Part shown: piece after piece, positions 32,344 to 44,600 of the stretch
Position numbering within the stretch: position 1 is the stretch's first letter
Layout of the letters: the number at the start of each line of letters is the position of its first letter
Assembly (NCBI RefSeq): GCF_963855985.1
Contig: NC_087095.1
Span: 10,798,001-10,862,000, forward strand
From: Ostrinia nubilalis
Lineage: Eukaryota > Arthropoda > Insecta > Lepidoptera > Crambidae
Reading direction: 5' to 3'
Length of the DNA: 64,000 bases
The notes under the pieces: model-generated
The model's database searches: none
The model's input: only the letters and a program-made list of their open reading frames with translations
Told to the model about the DNA's origin: nothing
Position numbers and translations under genes: made by a program

Positions 32344-35300
32344 GTTTAGACCATGCTCAACCTTACGCTGGTGTAAGCATCGCTTTAAATACAGAACTTT
32401 TCCCTTAAAGCGCTCTTAAAATAAAACTGAGATGAAATGTATATTGCTATAGTCACTTAGGTTTATTATTCAAAAAATAATAATTAATTAGTTAATTAGC
32501 GTTTATTATAAAGCTCACACTTTCAAGAGACTTTAGAAAACCTGTTTTATGATCAAACTACTGTACCATATTCTTGGAAATAAATGTTATCTTATCTTAT
32601 CTTAAAAGTTAAAAAAACATTAAAGACACTTATTTATTTTCCAATAAAATAGTTCGCAGAACAATTTTCTATGATGGTACGAGTACCTATGTATGTGGGA
32701 TCATTGAAGTGTATCAGCCTTACAAGTCTCTATTACATATTTTTTGCAATCACGAATAAATTATCAAATTGTAGATACTCTAGCGTTAAGTATAATAATA
32801 GTGCCAATAAATTAATCATCATGAAATGGCGGTAGAGTTAGGATATCTTAGATATTAATTAGGTATTCTTTTCTTTCTTACCGACATAAAAGTGAGATAA
32901 TGTAAAAATTACTAATTATGTCGCAGAATTTTACCTAGGTAGCCACATAATAAACAATATTCACGAGCATACATAAAAGTCTTGCAAATTATTAGAATTA
33001 ATAGTTCAAAATTAATAATACTCAACTGTTTTTCTGTGTTGAATTGTGTCTTAATTGTAACCACAATGTGACAGTAATGTTTTCAGAATAATTACACTAA
33101 CTTCCACAATTTTAATTGTTTTATTTCGTGATACCTTGCGAAAAACAATTTAAACTCAAAGGATTGTGCATGCAAAAATGCAAAATCATGGTAGATTTGG
33201 AATTTAATTTAAAACAAGCGAAAGGAAAGTATTTTTCATGATAACGCCTGAGCTGCTATTTTAGCAGTTAAGCTATAAATAAAATTAAATCAATCTACTA
33301 GTTTTTACAACAATAAAATTGTGCCTTTTCTAGAAAATAAAAAAGTGGTAATTGAAATATGTTTTAGATATTACTTATTAACACTTACCTTGTATGTTTT
33401 ACCCGAGAGTAATAAATCAGGCGCTAAACACATTCACACGTCTGGTGTAAACATTGCATCTCCACTTCGTAGGTACTAAGCGCCTAATCTAATACAACGT
33501 TACCGCAAAAGCTTTACGTTACGTGCGTTCATGAAACTGTATTTGATAATAACGCCGTCCTTGAACTGGTATTGTAGGATGTGGCAACGGGCAGCGCATT
33601 CCGCCGACCCACCGCATCGGTTGCGCTGGTTGCGCAATTGCATCCAAATGCATCGATGGAATCTTACGGCCACCATGCCACTTCGCGTAATCAACCCGAT
33701 GGACTAGCTCGATTCCGGTCTTCGGACTACTGTTATCGTGGAGTTTTTATTTAATTACTTTGATTGATAGTTTGTCAACAACGTATGTTACTTGTGAAAA
33801 GATACGTGAGGCATTTGACAAGAGATGAGATTCACTGTGCACTCGGATGTTGAAAGACAGATATGAAATCTCACAGCAATAATAATATCTAACCAAAAAA
33901 ACAATGTGACGAAAAATACATAACTTTAATTAGGCACTTATTTAATTTAGAGATGTGGAAGGCTACTGTTTATACCTAAGCGTATTAAACATAAATAAAT
34001 AAACTTCTGCACATGCACCTAGATTTAAACTGAGGTGGTAACCAATAACATAATCCTAGTCGAATATTATTGATTGGTGTTCAGTGTCAGTGTTTCTGAA
34101 ATAGTGACCTATTGTACTCGTACATTACCAGGGAATGCGTGTAAGAATATTTGACCTTTATGAAAATTTAAAAGCACCGCAAGATTTATGGTAAGCAGTA
34201 ACAGTGGTTGGTATGCTGTTCATTTGTCATTATGACGTCTTGACACACGTAGACAATGGCCTCTGTAAATGAACCGTGTAAAGATATTTAAAAAGATTTT
34301 TCTTAGAGATAACATGTGTTCTAAGCCTTTCTTTGTTAATTAAATTAATATTGTTCTGTAATTACGACCTCTAACATTAAAAAAGTGTTTTGAAGAGGTT
34401 TTTGTTGTAAGATTGTAATGACATGAAACAATAGATATCGGTAATTAATTAAAACTAATAAGTATTGCAAAACAATTGACTACTACGTACTTTGCAAACA
34501 TACTCGTAATAAAAAACAGCGATCATCTGACAACATAACTTAATTGATGTTATGTGTTATGCACTTGTGCATTAATTAAAAAAGGGTTATTTACTTAATA
34601 ACGTTAACAGGTGTTTATTGCCCATCGGCTAACCGTTAATTACCGCGACACCAATTACCTACCGCCGGCCCCCATGACCGCAGCCCACGGTCGGTCACGG
34701 TGAAATTCTTAGAGCAAACAGAAAAGTGCGTACCTATATGTAAATGCCGAATAAGGAGAAAGCCTCGTATTATGACGCAATGTCTATAAAACAGACAAAA
34801 CTGACATTTTAGTCGAGGGTGCGGCTATGACTGTTTTATTCAATTTCAAAATTTCATGTGAACAGTTCAAGGAAAGCTCTTTCCTAGACTTGCTTGAATC
34901 TGCATATTTGAGGCATGCACAATAAATTGAGAAATGTTTCAAATGCAACATGCATAAATAGATAGACATTTCTGACATTAACACACTTTTCAATCTTCAA
35001 AATATTGTTAATGTGTGCAAGTTTCAAATCAAACTTACGCATAGAACTTCCGATTTATTCTTTACCTTCACAATAACCTCAATAGCATTCAAAACATAAA
35101 GGTTGTCATAATAGAAGAAAATCTCACACAACATCGAGGATCATAAAATAAATTAACAGGTTTTGGACTATAAAACCGAAAATATATTACTTGTGAAATA
35201 TTGCCAGTAAAGTTCACGATCTCGCCTTAGGCTCATAATTGTTAATAGGCGTAAACCTTCATTAGCGATACTTTCGGTACCAATATAATAATTTATTTGT

Positions 35301-36856
35301 CGCAACACGTGTGCAGTTCAATGAAAGAATAATTCGTGTAATTGAACTATCAAAATCTGTTTCGTAAACGAAACTTTAACCGCAGACAATCATGTCGTTT
35401 ACTATTAAAATGTCTTTCTTGTGGAGATCCGTACAAGGCTCTCTCAGATTATATCATTTTCAATTCTTACGCAATCAAAAATTTTGAATTTCATCACAGT
35501 CATCATCTATTTCAATTTAAGTCGATACCGTTTCGATTATGCACACTCAAAATCTGAAATTTCTTATTCCTACATACATGCATTGAAATAACTTGGTTTG
35601 AATAAAACAGACAACAATGTGAATGTCATATTATGGTAGCACCAGTTATCTAGACCGACTACTTAATTCCCAAATTGCTGTATTCAAAGCTCGTTTGCAA
35701 AATAGCGAAACCGCAACAATGGTAGAAAATTAAAGGCACTACTGACGCGGACTATCACCGAGTATTTGTCCCACGAGATGTTATTAAAGCGCGGATCAAT
35801 GCGCGCGCGCGGTTACGTCACGCGCGTCGTCGCTAAGTTAGCGCCTGCGCAGCGCAGTGTGCGCGTGGCCTAAGGTTAAGGAAAAGAAAGTCCACGAGGG
35901 AACCGGTCGCTGAGCTTTGACCCCAACACAATATACCACACTTCATTTAAGTATTTTATTGTATACTTTTTTATTTATTGTATTTCAATTTGCCTCTTTC
36001 TTGAGTAACGTGTCGTTTCGCACGCTTATCACATTCCACATCCGAATTTTTACGACTACGACCACTAGCCAGTAACGATGAATAAGAATTCGTTATTTTG
36101 CCTACATCCATCTCAAGTTGAATGTAATTACATGAATTTGTTCCGTCCGAGAGAATGTAACTGACGTCGTAAAGTGACGCGTTGAAGTCTTTATTACGTA
36201 GCGACCTTCCGGTATATTTAAATGCGATTTATATATCTAAAATCGAGTAAGTATGTATGTAAGTTTATGGCGAAGTTGCCCCTCGATAATTTGATGTGCC
36301 TTTATCTACATACGCGAATTGTTTAAACTACGATAATATGTCTAAAATTTCTTCAATAATTATATTTCATAAACCTCATTGTTATGGTTTGGTTTGTAAC
36401 ATCAACATTTTGAGTGCAATATTCTCTAGACGACAGTCGTTAAGTAATCGGTCCAGTGAGACTAATATCGAAATATCGTGCGGCGCCCGCAAGGGACGGA
36501 CTACGAAACTTACAATCGGACATCAAAATGAGCTGTAACAAGATCTGTTCTATAAAGTCTTACTGCTTTAAAATATAAGGTGTCATAATATGTATCCGAT
36601 ATTATAACAGTTTAATGGCCAGTTATCCTCTACCTTCATTACTGTGTCAGTTTGTCGTTTCATAATTTTCCGTCATCTTAATTGGCATCCGCTTTTCCCA
36701 CACAACGCGAAATATCTCAGAAACCGACAAACGTAAACAGGTCTGTCAATCAGAGATGCTGCTACTTGAAAAAACTTTCAGAATTTACTAACGTGTCTCT
36801 TTTTAATTAGTGCTGTTTATTTTCTACTTGTGTCTTATTTTTATGGTAGCCTATAA
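32344..36856. other. Intergenic, CpG-rich patch at about 35770-35880
   Basis: No gene was recognised in this stretch. The patch near 35790-35870 (GCGCGCGCGCGGTTACGTCA and following) is very CpG-rich in an AT-rich setting and contains a CRE-like TTACGTCA. It could be a promoter of an unseen transcript or regulatory DNA. Confidence 0.35.
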
Positions 36857-37072
36857 TCTAAATAAATAAAACTCAAAGGTGACTGACTGACTGACATAGT
36901 GATCTATCAACGTACAGCCCAAACCACTGGACGGATTGGGCTGAAATTTGGCATGCAGGTAGATGTTATGACGTAGGCATCCGCTAAGAAAGGATTTTAC
37001 GAAACTCGGATGGAGTGGAAACTAAGGGGGTAAAAGGGGATTCACGCGTACGAAGTCGCGGGCGACCGCTAG
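36857..37072 (+). mobile_element. Helitron-like short element
   Basis: TCTAAATAAATAAAACTC after an A, a (GACT)n run, the GGCTGAAATTTGGCATGCAG block, and GTCGCGGGCGACCGCTAG before a T. Same architecture as the element at 15424, 216 bp, no coding. The block from 36960 (GTTATGACGTAGGCATCCGC) aligns with the one rejoined across the hAT-like insertion at 43027-44252. Confidence 0.75.
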
Positions 37073-38500
37073 TTAGCTCTATAATAAATTATAATAACTA
37101 GTGATTGGTTACTATCGGTAATGTAGCGCCGTTCATTTCCTGAATAAACAAACAGATAATATTTCTAACTAATCCATAGTGTCAAATGGAACCATCTTAC
37201 TAATTATAAATGAGTATCCACCGAACTTTACACGATTGTCTTGACACCAAGATAAATTAAATAATATTGCTGTAAGAGATGTCGCATAATAAATACACCA
37301 TAGCAGAGAACATTAACTATTGTGTCATTCCGTCAACACCAAGACAAATTAATGGCATCATGCCTTATCGCCCTTATTCACGATAAGAAGCGTAACTCGT
37401 CAGCAACGACAACAAATAGAGTTGCGGCAATTCATTAATCTGTGACGGCGATCAAGTGCAGCCTTATTAGCCACAGCGATTGGCCGCGGCTCGTACGAGT
37501 GGCCGACTTGTTGCCAACATGGGAATAAACACGGCACCTGTTGACGTTACATGAGCGTGCCGAATGTCCCGGCAGTCTAAACACCAAGGTAATTTCATAG
37601 CCAAGTTCCAATTCATTCAATAGTTTAAAAAATACCAACCGAATTGAGAACCTCCTCCTTTTTGTTGAAGTCGGTTAAAACATTTGCCATTTGGGCAGTT
37701 ATGTTTTGGCATGACATGATGACAGAAATGATTATGGTAAAATCTAAGGATATCATGTCAAGTCCTGTGTGAATTACTTATTGTTAAATAATTTTCTTTA
37801 TAAAATTAAAATAAAGGTGAATGAAAACATAAAATCGTCAATTTTTTTTTATATTAGTTAGTTACTAAAGTTGAGAAAATGGCCAAGCTAATTCACGAGT
37901 CACCACAACCCTCAAAATTAGAAAAGTTGTGTAGAGCCAAATCCATAAAAAAGCCCAATTAATTTCCTGACTCAGTTCTGGATCAGTTTCAATTTTCCTT
38001 AAGACAGAAAGAAACATGAAAAATTAATTTTCTTGAAAAATGTAAGCTTTTTTCACGAACCTGGCCGTTTTTTTCTATCCACACTTTCTCAATGAGCGTG
38101 AATGCGCTAACTCACTGTTCTTAGCCTCTTGTTTTACAATTTATTAGTTTTGGTTACAAGCCACTTGTTTTGTTTTCTAAAGAAGTAAAATTGCATGTTT
38201 GGTTACTCGTAGATGATTTGCGACTGAAGCTTTGTAAGCTCTCGATGACATGTAAATTGCAACTTTAAGTTTTCAGTAGTATAAATTACTAGTCTTACTC
38301 GTAATTACCTAAAATATACCTATAGTAGGTATTACATTTTTTTTATTTACTTGTGTGTTTGGGGAGTATTTTGAAAAATCGAATACTAGGCGGTTCGGTT
38401 ATACTGTTTTGGTTATGCTTTTGAGACGACTCCTCTATCTACTATAACTCGACCTACCTAATTAATGTGTTTCCCTCACATAACATATCGCGTACCATCA
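37073..38500. other. Intergenic; retroposon scrap near 37637-37680
   Basis: No gene was recognised. AACCTCCTCCTTTTTGTTGA followed by AGTCGGTTAAAA (37650-37680) is a common lepidopteran repeat tail. The remainder contains nothing I can name. Confidence 0.4.
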
Positions 38501-38680
38501 ATGACTGACGAGGGGCAGGTTTGTAAACAGTGTAAAGTGTCACATCCTCGTTCGGATGTGGTATTTTACACAATCCGTGGTGGAGCTGGCGGGGCGCGGC
38601 GGCCGCGGCTCGCAGTGCGTACCGACGGACCGGCGCGAGTGACGGTGCCCAGGCTTACCGCAGGAACGACTACCGACTAG
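38501..38680 (+). promoter_or_regulatory. Leader region with 59-codon upstream frame and hairpin
   Basis: An ATG at 38501 opens 59 codons that stop at 38678-38680, only 15 bases before the start codon of the secreted protein. If it lies in the mRNA leader it would be an upstream ORF able to limit initiation. It contains a hairpin at 38530-38571 (GTGTAAAGTGTCACATCC against GGATGTGGTATTTTACAC, four mismatches, 6-base loop). The transcription start is unknown, and the frame begins VCKQC, which may be chance. Confidence 0.35.
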
Positions 38681-38695
38681 GACGACACCAACACC

Positions 38696-41600
38696 ATGCG
38701 GCTTGTGAGTACCTGTGTTTATACCATAAAGGTGCTTAATAATAGTGAGCATAAAGTGCTAATTCCCAATGGTTCATCATTGGACTTTTTATGTTATATG
38801 AGTGAGTTAACGTGTTTTAATTAATTAATTATCAATACGCATTTTTGTGAAATGTGTTTTGTTTACAAGAGTTGTTTAGTATCAATTAAAATTGTTTATG
38901 GAGTGCACCTGATTATGGACCATTGTTAATTTAACATTTTTAGGTAATACATGTAGTCAATTAAGATGAACGAGCACCGACAGTGTTCCTCGTTAATGAA
39001 GTAAATTGATTCTCCTTTATTATTTTAATATGGCTATTTGTAAGAGACGAAGAGTTTTCTCTCACGTAGTAAATTACAGCTTATTATTCAAATGAAATTT
39101 AACCTTTCACTACATGGTCGAGTGTCGCTACGGAATTGTTTTTTGGATGCGGTGACCGAATATTATTTGTGCATTATGATAATGATAATGGCAAATGAGG
39201 GTTGACAGAATCGTGAATGTGGAAGTGAGAACTTCGATCAAATCTGAGAGAAGTCTTTTACTCGCAAGTTGTGATTACATAAAAAAGTCTTCAAATAATT
39301 TTGCATATTTCGACCCATTTTCCCAAAGATAAACCTAAACAATAGCTTATCTATGTTGAGCTTGTTATAAACATTGCATCATAAAAGTGACGTTATGTTT
39401 TTTCCTTTGACGACATTTTTATCAAAAATCCACAAGTGATGCACTTTCCCCGCGTGTGACGCAATGCACGTGATGATGCGATCTGCTCGTTTGCATTAAT
39501 TGTCGGAAGTCGCGATGAAGTATTAGGATCTGAAGCTAGCACTATCTAGGTTACATGTTCACGCATTAACTTAATTTTTTTCTCATATGTTGCAATATGC
39601 AATAGGGTTGAAATTACATCTTCTAAAATGTAGAGTCTCATTCATCGATTCATTTACGAGTAGGTATATTATTTTATCATGATAATTTCATGTCATATTT
39701 CCTATAATGAAACAGATAGGTACCGGTTGTAGTAGTTTATGGTGCGTGTGTATTACAAACGAAACTGGTCGCGAATGTATAATAAAAAGCTGTTATGACT
39801 TCCTCTATTTCATTCTCAATTGAGACCCGAACAACCGTAGAGGAGGTAAAATAAAATTTTACGACATAACTGAGTAGTACGAGCGATGCGTGAATTTATT
39901 GAAAACGTTAATCTCTTGGTTACGAAAGAACAGCAGAAAATAAACAAATATAAAAAGTAATTTGACTAACATCGTACATTATGTAACGGACACACTAGAT
40001 GCTTACATGAGCTTTGATGACAAGCTATTTTTAGTGTTTTGGTGCATTTATGCAATTTTAATTTAATTAAGGAAATCAATTTAAAGGTGTTATATGGAGT
40101 AAGCTGATTCATTGTAGATATTAGTCGAAAGTATCCAACTTTATTTGATAAAATAGTGTTTTATACAGAATCTTAGATTTTATTCATGCTATACCAACAA
40201 GTTTTCATAACATTCAAGTTTACGTGTAGGTTGGAATATATGCTCTTAAGCAGTAAATCAAAACTGGTAGCCATCATGCCGGATAGGACCTACTCCAGGA
40301 CAAGTTGCCATATTATGTAAGGATGCGACTAATTGACCCAAAGCCCCTTGCCTACCTGTCGTTAGACAACATACGTAATGCGAGATTATGGGTTCGTCAG
40401 CAATAATATTGCTATGTAAGTACATCTGCAAGACCTGTCTTCACTTTAGTTTTCGCCTTTTTATCGCTAAATAAATAAATAAAATAAATAAGTAATCTTT
40501 TATAATAACCGCACTGGACGTTAATTATACGAGTATGTAGTATTATTTCAGCATTTCATCGTTTATGTTTCGTAGTATGTTTTTATTTATAAAATAGCGA
40601 TTGCATGTGACTCCGCTTGCGTGTATTTCATTTCAACACTTAATATAAATTACTTAATGAATTCGCAGAATCAGATCCCAAACGATCAATCACTTAATAT
40701 GCTTTTAATGAAAACTTTTCTAGTAAAACGTTAGAAAATGTTTACATATTTAGTTCATATGCAATGGAGTTCCATAGGACTAGATTTATTTACAAGTCAA
40801 GGATAATAATTATCAACAAATAAAATATGTTGGTCATGTAGGCGATTGTTGAAAAACAAAAGCCTTTGAACAGTGGTAGTACGAGTATAATAGGAAAAGT
40901 GTTGTAATTGTAAATGCAGATGCATACATACAATCAAACAATGGCTAGACAATCAACAACAACATAATGATGGCAGTAGCTTGCGCACTTAACAATTGGA
41001 TTTCAATTTATAACTACTTAATGACTTAATTCTGCCTACGCATATAATGCCCCATACTTTTACCCATAGCTTGCTGATTTTATAACAAAGACTTATGGTT
41101 TTCTTTGTATCAAACTATAAAGCGTGAGAAAGCTTTTTACGTTTCCGCTAATGATGTTTCTAGAATTATTATCAACTTTTCTTTAAAGTTTAAAATAAAT
41201 TTTAAAATGTTATTTAATTGCTAAAATGTAGAACTTACTACTGCTTCTTAGTCCCACTTCTGCTTTCTGTACCTACCTTCTTATCCTCAGAATATAGCAA
41301 CAGGTATTATAGAATGCAAACTTTGAAGAACTTATATTATAGGGAAATGCCTGTTTTTGATACACAGTGGGAAAGATACTCATAAAAACATTCAAATTTG
41401 ATAGAAGACCTATCTAAGCGAGAAAAGAGAGACTTACTTTATTGTAGAGATCAGTTACCTAATAAAGCTTCGGTGAAATGCAACCAGTAAGCCTTTACTA
41501 AACGCACCAGCTTATCTTCAAGCTAACGGCTTACCTTTGAACCTTGCTGCCTTCTATAGTAGATATAAGGGCTTCGTAGTAATATAGGTAAATGATTTTC

Positions 41601-44600
41601 ATATAAATAACAACATTCAATTTCTATTTTCTCTCAAATAGTGAAATGTGATAGGTTTACTATTGTAATACAAAGTTCTTCACACATCTTTCAAAACATA
41701 TGATAACTAATTTATACTCTATAAGAATTTATGAAATACTACGAGTATTGCTACGAAAACATTGCGATATAAATTTCTGAAAATGCTAATGTGGCGTAAT
41801 AAATATTGTAGGTGAGTACCTACAATATTTTACTGAAAGAGTTTTCAGTCTAAACGAGTGACAACTAAAAAGTAAATAACAGATGAAAGATGAACTCTAG
41901 AAATAAAACGGATAATCCCAATGACATTTACTATAAAAACATCTTAGGATAATCCACCAAAAATGGATACCTATTATAAGTGATTTGATTTTGGCCATTT
42001 ATAAATTACAATGCCTAATTTGTCGAGCACATCAGATAGTCGCAATAGTAAAAACTACCTGCCGTGCTCCCAGACCTCGACTCTTCTAGCATCTTGCCGT
42101 GAGACAGTGAAAGCCCGAGATAGCCATATAATTTTGATATTTTTCTCACGATCTCTTACCACTGATTAACTTACATTTGTGCATAGTTTCTTTGTGTTAA
42201 CTGTTTTCTATAATCGTATTTGAAAAGAAAAAAAAATACAAGACTTTCGAGCTAAAAATAACTCATCTATACTAATATTATAAAGCTGAAGAGTTTGTTT
42301 GTTTGTTTGTTTGTTTGTTTGTTTGTTTGTTTGGTTGAACGCGCTAATCTCAGGAACTACTGGACCGATTTGATACTAATATTATAAAGCTGAAGAGTTT
42401 GTTTGTTTGTTTGTTTGTTTGTTTGTTTGTTTGTTTGTTTGTTTGGTTGAACGCGCTAATCTCAGGAACTACTGGACCGATTTGAAAAATTCTTTTTGTG
42501 TTGGATAGCCCGTTAGTTCCTGAAGGCTTTAGGCTATATATCATCACGTAGGAGCGGAGCACCAATGAAGAATGTTTCAAATCAGTGATTTTTTTCCTTT
42601 TGAGAGCTGACGCTGCGTAAACGGTTAAAGTTTCGCAAAAATCATGTATGACAGGATTGTTCCCCTTTAAAAGTTCTAAAAAAAAGTCCGCGATAGTATA
42701 TGTCTATCTTTTAAGGTTGGCTCATAGTAACCCTTTTTATGCAAAAAGAAATCTGTTTTATATTAATGCATTATTTGCGGAGGTTTTTTCATAAACATGA
42801 TATTAATCCTTATCCAAATAAATAAGTTATTCATCACAAGTATTTAACTTTAAACATACTTGGCCTTTACACCATTCGATTTCAATAAATATCTTAGGAG
42901 ATATCGCAGTTTTAAAATATCATCGCAGCAAAATAATGATCAAGTACTGCGCGCGCCACTGATGGATCAATGCACAGCCTAAATTGCTGATCATAGAGAC
43001 CTGAAACTTGGACGGTGTGTTCTTTGCCCTCTGAACACGTGGTCCGACTGCTTTGTCCGATTAATCGGACCACGTGAACTTTATTTTCCTGTTGGTTCGA
43101 TTAAGGAGTCGGACTACCAAGACTTAATGTTCTTAAGAAGACATGGTCCGACATTTAACCGCCTAACCATTTCATTAACTCAACACTTTTTAATTGCATT
43201 TTCTTAATTGAAAAACTATAACAGAGCTATTCCTTTTAGTTCAAATCAAAGTTTAACTGAGTTGAACTTTCAGGAAAAAAAATCCATAAGGATTTCATAA
43301 TTTTTCTAGAAATTTGAAATAAACGGAATATATTTTCCTAAAAAACTATAATAAATCTATTGAATATTTTTGATTGATTTTTTTGGATCATTCTTACTTG
43401 TTGGAAAACAAATGAATGTCGAGAAAAACAATTGAAAATGTGGAAAACATATGAATGTTGGGAAAACAAATGAATACCTACATAACCTATAAGTATAAAC
43501 ATTTAAGAAATGTTTATAAAAAAAATTCCGTTTATTTCAACTTCCTTGAAAGATTACTTAAGAAAGTTGTCTTTACGGATTTTTTTCCTGAAAGTTCAAT
43601 TCAGTTGAACTTTGAATTGAACTAAAAGGAGGTGGTTTTACATTGAAAGAAACAATCTTTAATTAAATTTATTTATACCTTTACATATTTGTATTAATTT
43701 ATTCAAATGAATATTAATTTAAATAGTAAACCTTTCCATGCCATGCGTTCTAGAATCAGGTATTTTTTTTATCCACAACGAGGAAGCTCTTGTTACTAGC
43801 TTTTTAAATTATTATTAGCTTTTTTTTGCTAACTATTTTGTCTGTCACAGAAAAACTTAATCGCGCGCCTCTCTGTTTCAAAACCGGGATAAAAATTGTC
43901 CTTTCCCGGGACTCAAACTATCTCTATGACAAATTTCATTAAAATCGGTTCAGTGTTTTAGGCGTGAAAGCGTGACAGACAGACGGACAGTTACTTTCGC
44001 ATTTATAATATTAGTATAGATGATCCAAGAGCATCGCATTGGTAGTTAATATGAAATTGTCACGAGAAATAGTTTCCATGGATCGATTTTGTTGCATACC
44101 ACCCATAATTTATTTCAAGTCCGTTTAGTCAACTTAAGTCGGACGAAGCGGAATTGCGATTCCTTGTAGTCCGATTAATCGAACCAACAGGAAAAAAAAG
44201 TTCACGTCGTCCGATTAGTCGGACAAAGCAGTCGGACCACGTGTTCAGAGGGGTTCTTTGTAAGACGTAAGTATCTGATAAGAAAGGATTTTCCAAAATT
44301 CTACCCCTAAAGAGGTAAAAAGGGGTGGCAAAGTTTGTATGGGATAACGAGATTCCTTCGTTCAATCTACTTCAAATTTCGCATAAGCATTCTATAACAG
44401 AATTAATGGAAGATGTGTTTCGTATTTTAGTGAAATGCACCCCCTAACTATGTTAAAAAGGGGTAGAAAGTTATTTTAGTGGTGATTTGCTTCAAAGTTG
44501 ATATTAATTACCTACTCATTAGTGCATTTTTTTTACAATCATGTCATGTTACAGACTATCATACTCTAGGGGCCTCCACTTAACCTCGGAGTGGGTGCCC

